This document shows positions 9,401-21,600 of a DNA stretch of 64,000 nt, in pieces. Origin of the DNA: Symbiodinium natans (Eukaryota; Sar; Dinophyceae; Suessiales; Symbiodiniaceae); NCBI GenBank assembly GCA_905221605.1, contig CAJNDS010000269.1:71001-135000 (forward strand), in the 5' to 3' direction. The notes under the pieces are model-generated. The model worked only from the letters and a program-made list of their open reading frames with translations, was not told the DNA's origin and did no database searches. Each line of letters opens with the position of its first letter. Within the stretch, counting starts at the first letter, position 1. A program made the position numbers and the translations under genes.

Positions 9401-12400
9401 TCAATTCAGACGGGACGGCATTTTGGCCAAGACGCTGCGACTGTAGTTCGCAGATCTGTCGATCCTTCTCGATAATCTGGTACTGAACCTGGATGGCACA
9501 CTACTGTTGCCCACATTTGCCAACGTCCCCTAAAAACGCATGCTCCTTCGAAGGGCTCCAGCATACGCCTCTCTGCCAGGTAACAGCTTGGCGCTTGGAG
9601 AGCTCATCTGCCAGCTGCTGCTGCAAGCTGCAAACTTCCCGCTCCTTGCAAGCAGAGTGTGAGGGCTTTTTGGTGTGCGCGCCTTGCTTGCGGACACCTG
9701 CATGCACATGCATCTCCAGAGACCCTCCTGCCTGGACAATCCTGCATCCTGAAGCTTAAGGATACCTGAACCAAACGATGCCGCGCCGGCAGGCCTTCTC
9801 GATCACTTGCTCCTGAACAGCCTGTTGGGCCGAAAGCCTCAAGCAGATTTCGGCAGCTCCAGACCCTGGGCCTTTTCTAGCGATTCTGGCACAGAGACGC
9901 CCGCACAAGGGCCCCAGAATTGAGCTCAACCCCTGCAAGCCTTTCCAGCGGCAGCTCCCGCATGTCCTTCATGGCCCTTTCCTGTGGAGACACTAACCCT
10001 AAACCCTAAACCCTAAACCCCAAACCCTAAACCCTAAACCCTAAGGCTTCCCAAGGCCTAGGGCTCTTGAGGCCACAAGTCGCACTAGACACACGGCGTA
10101 CAATGCACAACCAAGCAAAAGTCAACGACAGGACGGTTCTGCATAAAGGTAGGCACATAGGGTTTTTTTTTTGCCACCCGCCTAGCAGACCCCATAGGGA
10201 GTGAGCACATAGGGTTTAGGGTTTAGGGTTTAGGGTTTAGGGTTTAGGGTTTAGGGTTTAGGGTTTAGGGTTTAGGGTAGGATATATCGGACATGCCATG
10301 CGTAGCTGGCATCTTGCATCTGAGCTCAGAGAAAAAGAGGAGTCTGTTTCCACGGGTCCTTTTCCACCAGCTGCTTCTGGGCTTCCTGTCAGGAAGTCAC
10401 TGAACGCCCGCAGCTCCACTCTGTCACCCCTCCGCCCTGCGCCTGTCTCTGGGAAAGCTCCTCTGCGAGCTGGCGCTGGAGCTCAGCAATGTGCGACTCC
10501 TTTGCGGCTCGATGGGTTGAAGATGGCGAACACAACTCCGGATCCTAATCATGTACCAAGGACCTTAATTCTGTAGGCTCTTGAAATCTCTCAAGTCGCC
10601 CCCGAGCTCCGCGCCTTCGCTGAGAGCCGCGTCAGCCTGCAGCAAGCGTCGCACAAAAAGGGCTGCGCCACGTGCCCCTGAAAAAAGCTGCTACTTTGAA
10701 AGGACAGGCATGCCTGTGTGCACACAGACACGCCTAAGGGCCCACCGGCGCCAAGCACAGGCTGCCCCTACGTTCCGCCAAGGGGCACTTCGCTCTTCTC
10801 GCGCTTCATGTCCCGGAGGCTGGTCTCGAATTGCTGCAGCTGCGTATCCCGCTCCTGGCGTTCCTGTGGGCATGGGCCTATCTCCGGAGGTCCGAAGCTC
10901 CCTGTCCCCCTGCTTGGACTTCCCCGGGGAAAAAAACAAAACCTAAACTCGCACGCCTGCGACTCAACGGAGGGCTTCGGGCTCGGGATAGTTTGAGGCA
11001 GGGTTTCGGGTTTGCTCAACTGCTCCGGAAAACCCGTCTGGCAAGCGTAATTCTGCAGTTCGTTCTAAATGGAACATTTCAAGTACGGTCTAGCTTGGGA
11101 CGTCACTTCCGGGCTTCTAACTCACAGCTGCCTTCTCCTCGCCACTCAACCTTTGGCGCAGGTGCTTCAACCTGGGCTGTTTGCAGGGTATTACTTTTCA
11201 GTGAGTGCTGACATGCCCCACGCACATGCCTCTGACCTGACCTGGTTCAACTTGGGAGCCCGTTACTCAGGCAGACAGTGCGTTCTCGAACTCGTTCCTG
11301 GCGCTCGTTGGCCTTTGATTCATCTCGGCAGCCTAGCAGCTCACCGTCGCGATCAGCAACGAGGCTCTCGGATTCTCTTCGGCGTTTCTCCTGGCGTGGC
11401 GTGCGCATCCGAGTCTGGCGTGAACTTCCTGTTTACATCACTCCCCCACAGCTGCTGGCCACCCAAAGCTAGTGGCAGCATCCATCAGTAGCAGCCACTG
11501 CCAAGTGTGTGTGGCCTCGAAGTTTAGGCGCTCGTGGAGATCGGCGACCACCTGACCCGGGTGGCTGCGCGTGTCGAACATGCAGAACTTGCACAAACTC
11601 TACGTTTCCCCATTTAGCTGAACTGGAGTTCAGGGTTTGGGTGCTTAGGGTCCGATACCCTAAACCCTAAACCCTAAACCCTAAACCCCACTTGTAACAA
11701 GGTAGCTCGGCCCCCAACGGCGTCGCCCGACAGCATCAGCTCGCTCGGCTCTCGGAGCGCTGTCTCCGTCATGGTCAGGCGTTGCAGCAGTTCCTGGTTT
11801 AGGGTTTAGGGTTTAGGGTTTAGGGTTTAGGGTTTAGGGTTTAGGGTTTAGGGTTTAGGGTTTAGGGTTTAGGGGTTTAGGGTTTAGGGTTGAGGGTTGA
11901 GGGTTTAGGGTTTAGGGCTGCTGACATGAAACTGCACGCAGTCATTTGGTCATGCGGGTGATTCCCCTCGGCAGAACCCTGCTCGGACACGAAACCGTGC
12001 GTTCACATGTTTCTGGTCATGCGTGAATGTCCCCGGAAAACTCCAGCGCTACGACTACCTTGAACTTCAAAAGCAACATGTCAGGCAGCATTTCCTGGAG
12101 TGCGTAAGCTACATTTCCCGAAATCCACAAGCAATGCCTTTGATGAACTGAGTCACGTTGCAAGAAGCCCTTCTTTCGACAACTTTGTGCAGACTACTTT
12201 CGCTTTGGCTGGAATTGGTACCCCTGTAGGCGACAGGTGGCGGACATCAATCCCCCACCCTCTCCCCCACCCAACCTTTCCCCGCCCACCCTCCCCGCAC
12301 ACTTTTTGCGGAGTGTGGTCCTTAGATGAGCCCGTGTTACACCCAGAGACTCCGAAACCCCTGATTAATCAACATCCTTTAAACTATAGTGGCAACCCTA

Positions 12401-15400
12401 ATATGATTGAAGGTACCTTCCTGAACTAAGGGGCTTTGGAGTCTCTGGGCAATAAGCTTCACACCCCGCAATCCAGGCCCAGGCCGAGGCGGGGAAAGAA
12501 TGTGTTCAGCCTGGGTTTTGGGAGATTTACAACCCTCACCTTTCCATCCCGCACCCCCTTTGTTTCCACCCGGCTTTGCTGACTGAAAAGCACACTGCAG
12601 GAACAACACACTTGCCATTCAGGAAAAGAAACCATATCTCACCTACTAGCAGCCAGCCCCGTAAACCCTAGGGGAGGAGCAAAGAGGGAAGAAGCTTAGG
12701 GTTTAGGGTTGGGCAGTCCTTAAGAGGGAAAATAATGGGGCGCACCCCCATCAAGGACTGATAGTATAACGGAGAGCATCCCAAGTTTAGGGTTTTGCCA
12801 CCCATCTAGCCAAGCAGGGTTCAGGGTCTCGACTCCCTAGCAAGGATCCGGGTCACACTGTGACAACTCGAGTTTAGGGCTTAGGGGATTAGGCGTTTAG
12901 GGGTTTAGGGTTTAGGGCTTGACACAACCAGCTTGGTTGAGGGACCGGCAGCAGTCCTGAATGCGCTGCTCCTTTTCTTCAAGTTGCTTTGCCATCGCAG
13001 CACCATCCTGCAAATGCTTCCAAAGGCAAAAATAGTCTTCTCAATAGTTATGCAGTAGCAGGAGCAGCGAGGGCCACCAAAATATCGCTGCATGTGCGTG
13101 CCGCACGAGCTCACCCGGAAGAGCGCAGGAATCTCCCAGGTGAGGCGCCCCGCGTCGGGCGTGCAAGTATACCATGGCTTTTTTCACAAAATGTGACAAG
13201 AATATCTTTTTTCATTCTAATAGCAACAGAATAAACATATTCATCTAACAGTAGGAAAAAATCGACAACAAGAATAATCTTGCCAATCCATCAAGAAGAA
13301 AGTGAATGATGACCATGTATGTAGATATTAAACATATTCACAATAACCATAGTAATAAGACAGACTGGGAGTCGCCAGCGCTTATCAGAGAGGCTCGGGA
13401 AATGACCCGGTCAGCCGAGGAGCTGTTGCTTGCTCCCGAGCAGACACTTCCGAGAGCCTGTGTGGGCGCGGGGGGCGGGGGGGGCGGGGTTAGGGGTTTG
13501 GGGTTTGGGGTTTGGGGTTTAGGGTTTAGGGTTTAGGGTTTAGGGTTTAGGGTTTAGGGTTTAGGGTTTAGGGTTTAGGGTTTACGGTTTGGCAGGGGAT
13601 GACAGATTTTGGGTGTTTGAGGTTTGGGGTTTAGGGTTTGGGGTTTGGGGGTGTGAGGCGGCCCGAAGCCCCAAACCCAAAACCCAAAATCTTAAAGTAA
13701 GCCAGCCCTAAGCCCTGAGCCCTAAACCCTAAGGCCCGAAACCCCTTCCTTTTTTTGGGAGAGGGGGGGGGGGGGTAACGTGATCCTTGTGCCTTTTTGG
13801 GCGGACCTCATGGATTTCAGAGTTCGGGGCCTTGAAAGCATGCGAGAGCTTTTGAGGCCTAAGCCCTTTCGAGGCTTCAAGTGCTCAACAAACCGTCAAT
13901 CCCTGCCCGACAGCCACAACCACATCACCCATCGCGTTTAGGGTGTCGGCCCTCGTCTAAACGCCCTAAACTTAACGTAAACCCCAACCTGAAGCAACAA
14001 AGGGGTGTAACCTGCAAAAGTGCTTCCAAGCAACTGCGACTCAAGCTGCTCCAACTTGGCCCTCTGCATCCTCTCGCGAACTTCAGAATCCTGCACCATT
14101 CCCATGATATTAGGGAGCTCCCAAGGGAGCTTGGAGAGGGGGGGGTAGGGGGGGGTGAGGGGGTTTAGGGGGGGTCCAGGAATTTAAGTTTCGGGGAGGG
14201 GGGTCAGGGATTGCTCCTTTACGTAAATATGCATACACATTTTGAAGGTACCGTGTGTTTGTGATCTTGTCTGCACATATATAGTTTACAGGTTTGAGGG
14301 TTGGGGGTTTCGACGACACTGATCGCAGTAAAGAAGGGAAGCCACGTTGCAGTGAAAGAGTCGCTTCGGACTTCGCAGACTGCACAGGGAACAGAGTTCG
14401 AAGCCCCCGCTTAATGAAGGAATAAGACTGGGCTCTTGACATGGTGCTGAGGGATTTGGGGAGTACTTGTTGCATGTCATGACGTCCTCTCGCTTCTGCT
14501 GCTCGATGGCACACTCTTCTCGTAGCCGCTGCAGCTCCTGTTCAGGGAACGTTTTTGACTCCCGCTCATCTACATCTACACACTCAGATTCCACCAACAA
14601 GGATGCACTATGACTTTACTGGTGGAACTTGTCTATAGACATACGCGGATTTAGCACGGGAAAACCAGTCCCACTGGTAGGGTTTAGGGTTGAAGGTTGT
14701 GTGCAGAATGCAACTCCTCCTCGGCGTTGTTGCTGTTGGCCACAGGTTGCACATCCCTTCGTGAGCTAAAGCAGCTTCATATTTCACATGACTAAAAGGC
14801 AAACGCAAGCTCCAGCCAACTAAGGCGATCGACTGACAGGAATCGGACTTCTTCTGCAAGTCTGACATTTGCTTCTCCAGCCTGTGGTCAGCCGAATGCT
14901 GCGTACAGATCTCAGCACAACCCCTAAACCCTAAACCCTAAACCCCCAAGCATCAACCAAGGTAAGTCTCTCCTCCTGCCTCTCTGCTCTCTCGCCTTCA
15001 TCTATTGCCGTCTTCTCAGCCGCTTCCTGGCTGCCATGGACAAGTGGCGGCCCGCCGAAGCCAACCAACTGGGTTTAGGGTTTAGGGTTTAGGGTTTAGG
15101 GTCTAGGGTTTAGGGTCTAGGGTCTAGGGTCTAGGGTTTAGAGTTTCTGTCGGTTTCATGGCGGCCCACATCCAGGCCTTCTGCCGCTTCACTTCGGCGA
15201 GGGCGAGAACCAACCTCTCCCAATCGCCCCCCCATTATTGCATATTTGTATAAGTACAGTTGTAAGAGACTTAAGAGTGAATAATCATAATAAGAATAAT
15301 AGTAATAAATATATAAAACAACCCTGCCCTAAGCTTTGCTTTGGGCGATGCACATGCTTTCTTAGGCCAATGTTGGGAAGGCTCGAAGGGCCGGGTGGTC

Positions 15401-16710
15401 GACGGAGCTCATCCGAGCAAGAAGCTGATGGACAGCGTGCAGTGCCAAAGCTGCACACATGATGCGAGGCTGGGTGCTGCAACTGCCGCTCACGGTTCCT
15501 ACCTCCTTGACCAGACGGCCAGAAGACTTCGGCAAAATTGAATCGCAACCAAGCCACTTCTTCACCTTCTCGCTTTCCTACCAAGGAGTAGGCTACAGTG
15601 TAAGCTCCGATTGCTCGCCAACGGCTCCTTGCTTGAGGCTGGGATGAGGCACCTCTTTCCGCAGGCTTCTCGGACTCAACAGGCAGGCCGTTTACTCACA
15701 CTGCCGCCGAGCCACCCACGTTTTCATAAGCTGAGTAAGCACCCTAAACCCTAAACCCTAAACTCATCTCCTCTCACAAGGTGCTTGGGAAGCTTTTGAG
15801 CAGCCAAGCCCTGCCTCGGCTTGCTGCTTCTGCGAGAGCACCTCGCGGGTTCCCAGCGCACTTTTGGTCCCCATTTTCTAAGGTGTTTAGGGTTTAGGGT
15901 TTCGGCTCTCGCGCTCGCACAAGGCAGGCAAGGACTCGGTTGGAAGGTTCTCACCATGACAATCCGCCAGATTCCCACTCAACCGCAGCTCCAAACACGA
16001 TAAATTAATAGTGTAGGTCAACGAACATGTGGAGGTGGAATCTCGTGCTGCGAGGACAGTTCAAGGGTTTTGGGTTTAGGGTTTAGGGTTTAGGGTTTAG
16101 GGTTTAGGGTTTAGGGTTTAGGGTTTAGGGTTTTGGGGTTTAGGGTTTTAGGGTTCAGGGTTTAGGATTTAGGGTTTAGGATTTTAGGGTTCAGGGTTTA
16201 GGATTTCGGGTTTCGGGTTCTGCTTTTCAGGGCCCCCCCCCCCCTCCCCCCCCCCCTGTTTGGGGGTCCCCCTTTTGTTGTGCAACTTTGCCAACAGTGC
16301 CAACACCATGCCCCCAATTCTAGCCAAGCGGCTGTCTCCAAGCTGCTCAGGCGGTTTTGCTCCAGCTCTGAGTCTTTGGCTTGCTGCTCGATGTGACCTT
16401 TGAGGCCGTCTTCATGCGAAGCCACCACAGCCAAGTGTTAAACTGCCGGGAAAGTCGCTTTCGAGCTTTGCCATGAGCTTCTGCATCTGCACCATCTCCT
16501 CGTCTTTTTGCACACTCCTGCGGCGTTCCTGCAGCGGTCAATCTCTCAGCAGAACCCTCACAGGGTTTAGGGTTTAGGGTCTAGGGCTTGAGGGTTTAGG
16601 GTTTAGGGTTTAGGGTTGAGTGGGACGGAAAAGCAACGCGCCTCCGCCAAGGCAGCCTCCAGTTGCGCCACACGCGCCTCACTGGCCGCATTGTCAGCCG
16701 CAGCGCCTCT
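9086..16710 (-). CDS. coiled-coil protein in many small exons, unknown function
   Basis: About 18 short blocks on the minus strand encode charged, heptad-like helices. Examples: 16708-16629 (ASEARVAQLEAALAEARC), 16432-16318 (QQAKDSELEQNRLSSLE), 15060-14960 (AAEKTAIDEGERAERQEER), 14915-14815 (DHRLEKQMSDLQKKSDS), 14595-14480 (EQELQRLREECAIEQQKRE), 14107-14020 (VRERMQRAKLEQLESQLL), 13024-12920 (AMAKQLEEKEQRIQD), 11450-11275, 10875-10780 (ERDTQLQQFETSLRDMKRE), 10512-10437 and 9665-9590. The last block is a Ser/Thr-rich tail ending at a TAG at 9088-9086. Most blocks are separated by telomere-like tracts, often with AG|G at the upstream edge. The product would be a long rod-like protein. I recognise no specific family; the 5' limit and most splice sites are approximate. 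Confidence 0.55.
9590..9665 (-). CDS. coiled-coil exon duplicated with 10437-10512
   Basis: It encodes CKEREVCSLQQQLADELSKR, which aligns without gaps to AKESHIAELQRQLAEELSQR from the exon at 10512-10437. This shows an internal exon duplication within the gene. Confidence 0.55.
10206..10278. repeat. telomere-like (TTTAGGG)n tract
   Basis: Ten units in an intron, preceded by a T-run/GCCACCCGCCTAGCAGAC motif at 10162-10192. Confidence 0.9.
10437..10512 (-). CDS. coiled-coil exon duplicated with 9590-9665
   Basis: It encodes AKESHIAELQRQLAEELSQR. The similarity to the downstream exon covers the whole helical segment, while the surrounding introns differ. Confidence 0.55.
11795..11920. repeat. 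telomere-like (TTTAGGG)n tract
   Basis: About 17 units with a few TTGAGGG variants, in an intron of the coiled-coil gene. Confidence 0.9.
12342..12449. mobile_element. inverted-repeat element, family G
   Basis: A 108-bp element. The left end CCCAGAGACTCCGAAACCCC is matched by a right end whose complement reads CCCAGAGACTCCAAAGCCCC, giving a 20-bp inverted repeat with two mismatches. The interior contains GGTACCTTCC. Confidence 0.6.
13497..13590. repeat. telomere-like tract grading from GGGTTTG to TTTAGGG
   Basis: It starts as four TTTGGGG units and continues as about ten TTTAGGG units. Confidence 0.9.
16070..16215. repeat. degenerate telomere-like tract
   Basis: TTTAGGG units become increasingly variant to the right (TTCAGGG, TTTAGGA, TTTCGGG). 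A polyC run follows. Confidence 0.88.
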
Positions 16711-17327
16711 CCAGGGTGTTCAGGGGTGCTGGGTGTTGGAAAAGGTGTTTGAGGTGCGGTAAAAGTTTTAGGTTGATAAGTGCCTTACATGTCTTGAGGG
16801 GTGTGTTGAAGGATCTTGAGATCAAGTGTTGAAGGCAGTGCTGAAAGGAATGTGTGTTAAAGGGTGTCAAGGTGCACCCAGAAGAAGCTTCACTCAATTT
16901 GCACACGCTGCCTCCCTCAGCCGACTCGCTGCCCCAGAGGCCTCGGACTGGAACTACTAGTAAACGTACCATTCATGTATTATGTATATAATCTGGTATG
17001 AAGTATATATTGTTGTAAGATAAGTGCTATTGTTGTATGTGGCTATATAAAAAACTATTATGTACTTATTCTTATAAATTATGATATGTTCTCGTATATA
17101 TTCTTAATTTTATTCTAGATTATCATGTAGTTTTACATTCTTCTGTATTAACATCTATGCATATATATATATACATATATATATATACGTATACACATAT
17201 TTTTGCACACTCACCTAACTGGTGTGTTGTCTTGGTTGTCTTCATTGCTCAGGGCAAGGCGGTTGAGGGCTAAGCTCCGCATCTCTGAACGAACCGACTT
17301 ACCTCGGGACAGCATTCAGACAACTTC

Positions 17328-17449
17328 GGATGTTCCCCCTTATACTAACAGTCCTCAGTACTATAATGCTTGTAATGCTTGTAGTAGGGATTCTGACAGG
17401 GAGTACGATAATCCTTACTAAGGACTGTTAGGAGAAGGGGGAACATCCC
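17328..17449. mobile_element. inverted-repeat element, family C
   Basis: The ends are GGATGTTCCCCCTTATACTA and, inverted, GGGATGTTCCCCCTTCTCCT. Inner ACAGTCCT/AGGACTGT arms pair as well. Length 122 bp. Confidence 0.72.
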
Positions 17450-17535
17450 AACAGCAACCACGAAGCAAGTTCTTGTACAACATGCACACAAGCGCCAGTC
17501 TGCTTAGACTTGACGTTATTGCTACTCAGCCGGGC

Positions 17536-17631
17536 ATTTCCAAAAGTAGGGGTACCCTTAATGTACCCCAAACTAGTATAATCCTTATTATAGGAACCCC
17601 CATAAGGGTACCCCTATTTTCTGGAACCCCC
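17536..17631. mobile_element. inverted-repeat element, family D
   Basis: TTTCCAAAAGTAGGGGTACC at the left pairs with GGGTACCCCTATTTTCTGGA at the right, with an internal TAATCCTTATTATAGG palindrome-like core. Confidence 0.6.
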
Positions 17632-18169
17632 AGCCCGTATCTGAAGCACCCAGCTGCACGTTCGGTCAAACTGCCGAAGCGCAGTGTCGTCAGGGAGAGC
17701 TATGGCTCTGAGAGAGATGGCGATCTGATTCTTTCCTACAGTGGCTGCTAGTGCTTGTAGTGACATTACAGTGCTGTCCTCGGGCTTTGTATGCCTCGCT
17801 CGATAAAGTACAGCCTGCTAGCTTCGTGCGTCGTTTCTCGTGGCCTCTTAGAGAGAAGCTAGCCTCGTTCCTACCAAAGACGTGCCTCCACGTTCAAGCA
17901 GGAAATAGCTCTGACGGAGAATCGTCGCAGCAATCTTTGGCCCAGGCACAGCATCCGCAAAACCCTACTGCCATACACTCATGCGAGCAACTTCTAAGCA
18001 AAAGCCTTACAAATGGCGAGGGCCAATTCGAACGAACTTAGTTGATGCAGGTGTCTCCTTCACAAAAACCTATAGCATAGCATTACAATATTAGCATATA
18101 TATATATATATATATATACATATACACATATATACATAAACTCGTGTATATTCTTTCGCATTCTTATAT

Positions 18170-18350
18170 AGTCTTTAGATATTCTTATATATTCTTATAT
18201 ATTCTTATATATTCTTATATATTCTTATATATTCTTATATATTCTTAGATATTCTTATATATTCTTATATATTCTTATATATTCTTATATATTCTTATAT
18301 ATATTCTTATATATTCTTACATATGTTCTTATAGCTTTTTAATATATTCT
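18170..18350. repeat. 10-bp tandem array (ATTCTTATAT)n
   Basis: About 15 consecutive ATTCTTATAT units with rare G/A changes, in AT-rich DNA. Confidence 0.92.
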
Positions 18351-18456
18351 TATATACTCTTATCATACATATATATATACATATATAGATATATATGTGT
18401 ATATATATACATACATACATCTATCTCTATATATATACATATACATAGCATATTTA

Positions 18457-18569
18457 CATATGGGCGGTTGCCAAAATCATGGTCCCTGTTTGGACCCCTA
18501 CTATAACTCGCCACCGAATATTTAGGGTACCCCAGAAATAGATCATAATTTTGACAACCACCCATATGC
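18457..18569. mobile_element. inverted-repeat element, family E, copy 1
   Basis: CATATGGGCGGTTGCCAAAA at the left and TTTTGACAACCACCCATATG at the right form a terminal inverted repeat. It lies in AT-rich DNA. Confidence 0.72.
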
Positions 18570-18689
18570 ATATATATATATACATACATATATGTATACA
18601 CACATATATACATACATATGTATATATACATATTACCTATATATATATATATTCTTAGATATTATTGTACACTTTTAAGGGGCAAGCGA

Positions 18690-21600
18690 TAAGCTTGGGC
18701 CTCCCCCTCCATTCTCCTCTCGCAACCGCAGACCCGCCTCAGGGGCCTCCTGCTCCGCGTCTTCTTCTTCTTCTGCCCTGGCATGATGCTTGGGGTTCAG
18801 GGTCTAGTTTAGGGTTTAGGGTTTAGGGTTTAGGGTTTAGGGTTGAGGGTTTAGGGCTTAGGGCTTAGGGCTTAGGGTTTAGGGTTTAGGGTTTAGGGTT
18901 TAGGGTTTAGGGTTTAGGGTTTAGGGTTTAGGGTTTAGGGTTTAGGGTTAGGGTTAGGGTTTAGGGCCTAGCTGATCGCTCTCGACCACTCCGCAGGGAC
19001 AGTTCGGAATCAGGGGGTACAGTAAACAAACTCACCAAGAAGTGGATCGGGCCGACTTGGGGCCGCTTGTGTGGGCTGTCGAGGCACAGGAAAACCATGC
19101 TCCCCAAGCTCCAAACACAACTAAGCCCTAGCCCGCTACCTGCGATTCCCAATACTGGCCTCACATCGGCTGTGCAACGATGTGCGGGTTTTCGGGTTTT
19201 GGGGTTTTGGGGGGTTTAGGGTTTCCTCTCTTCTTAGGGTTTGGTTTGTGTTTTTTTTTTGCCACCGGCCTCGCTGACGGTTTAGGGTTTAAGGCCTCGG
19301 GTTTAGCATTCGATTGATGCTTCTCGCGATGCGTTGACTTGGCCGCTGTACCGACATGCTTCGACTCTGGCCCAACTACATCCTGAACCCTAAACCCCCC
19401 TTTCTCTCGGAAGATTCATCCCCCGAAACCCGAAACCCTAAACCCTAAACCCTAAACCCTAAACCCTACACCCTAAACCCTAAAACCCTAAACCCTAACC
19501 CTAAACCCTAAACCCTAACCCTAAACCCCAAACCCTAAACCCTTAAACCCTAAACTCTTGGCCCCACAGGAAGGGCTGGCTTGGTATGTCCACCCTGGGA
19601 GCTTCGGCCTGCAGGGCACGCAGGGCTGGATCCTGAAAAGACGAAGCTTACTCCGATCAGCACAAGCGGGATATGGGTGGCTGTCATAAATTATAATCCC
19701 TTTTGGGGTCTCCTAAACGTTAGGTGCCGTATTATAACAGGGACCCAAAAAGGGGCCATAATTTTGACAACCACCCATATGTTCAATTCGCCCTCCTTTC
19801 AACTCCCAGTCTTGGGTTTTAATGCGCATGGCCGTGATGACAGGTGTCATGGCCATGGCAGGCTCCTGTTGCAACTGCAGCTTTCGATGCAGCTTCTGCT
19901 ACGTAAGCCAAACTATCCTGTGCTAGGGGTACCGCGGGAACCTGGAGCATTGTGGTCTAGGCGAGGGACGTTGCAGATCATGTCGAGACCACTGTGAATG
20001 CTCCAGACCCGAAGCCCTGAGCCCTCGCTGCAAAAAGCTAGAACTGTGCAGCTCCCAGTACTGGGAATGCACGCGGAGGCTGATTCCGGCATGATATCCA
20101 CAGGATGTCGCCTGTACTCATGTACTCATGCTGTTGCAGGAAAGGGTATCATCAGGCTTCAAGTCAGCCCCACCGCAGCGCCGATTCTGTACAGATGCCC
20201 TGAAATCTGGTGCTTCAGCATTCGACAATCAAAAACTTGAGCTGCGAGGGCTGCCCTCAGAGCATGGAACTCTCGTCATCTGTGGCCTCAGTCGGAGCCA
20301 TTGCAGCCCAAACCCTAAACCCTAAACCCTAAACCCAGCGCACCGTTCTAGCACCCATGCCGGTGCCTCTGGCCGGGGACTCGGTTCCGGAGATGCCAGC
20401 GTCGCTTCGAGCAGCAGCTTGGCCATCTGAGTTCCATCACAAGGGGGCGCTTTCTTGGTTCTGATATGATGCTATTGTCATATTCTCGTATGTGTATATA
20501 TATATATATATATTTATTTATTTATATTTATTTATATATTTCTTTCTTTCTTTCTTTATATATTTATTTATTTATTTATCTATATATACATATAGAATGA
20601 TAAACTCTTGTATGATTACATATACTATTAAACTATGAGATGATGGGCATCCTACTCCAGCCTCTGTAAGCGTTTGATGAGCAGCAGCCAGCGCCCGCTT
20701 CTCTTTGTCGCCTGATAGAGGTTGGAATGGCGCTCCACCAGGGCGCATGGGGGTTTACGAAAATGAGGGGCTCCCAATATAAGACCCCCAAATAGTAGGA
20801 TTCCCTTATAACAAGGACTCAGCAAGGTACCCCTTATTTCGGAAACCTGTTGGCGTCCTTGTTATAAGGGAATCCTACTATGTTGGTGACTTTGTTAGCT
20901 TATATTCGTAAACCCCCACATCTTGCAGGCATCTGATGTCTTTGGACCCAGGCCTAGCCGGTCGATCGAGGAAGGTTCCGAGCCAACCTCCAGTTTGCCA
21001 AGGAAACAAGGGGATTGGCCCCTGTCGGGTCGGTTTAAAGAAAACCTGCGTTTCGACATTTCAAAGGCCGTTTGTGGAGGGAAGGTGGGGGCCCCGGTGG
21101 GGGCCTTTGTTTTGGAACAACCCTTGCAAGAGCAGAAGATCTGCATCAGCACCAGACCTTCCTGGCTACCTTCTTTTCACAAGGGACTCCTGCCCTTATA
21201 AAGTAAAGCAGCAGTCTTGCCTGAGGCGGCGCTGGGGGTGCACCCTCTGGGTGGTCTCCCGCTTCGTCACCTGACAACACTGATCAGCCCACATCAGCAC
21301 TCATCAGCACTGCCCCAGCCGCTGATGCTTGGAGGACATCAGCTTCAAACGGCCTGCTGACTCGGCAGCCTCCTTCATAGATGCCGAATTTTCAGGGCCA
21401 AGGCAGCTCAGGCAACCTTCATGGTGTTACTGGTGGACTGGCGAGAGTCTCTCCTTGGCAGGCAGCAGCGTCGCATCTGCTTCCGAAGGCACCTCCTTCA
21501 GCGCAGCCTGGTCAGAGGACCACACACATCTCGAACTGAGTTGGTGACTTCGCCCCCATCCCCTGCGGCCTCTGCTGGCCCTGGAGGTGCACCCTCGAAT

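Larger units (their letters stand above)
17000..18690. other. AT-rich non-coding stretch with microsatellites and inverted-repeat elements
   Basis: No supported exon. It holds TA-rich DNA (17000-17200), a family C element (17328-17449), a family D element (17536-17631), a (ATTCTTATAT)n array and a family E element. Confidence 0.55.
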
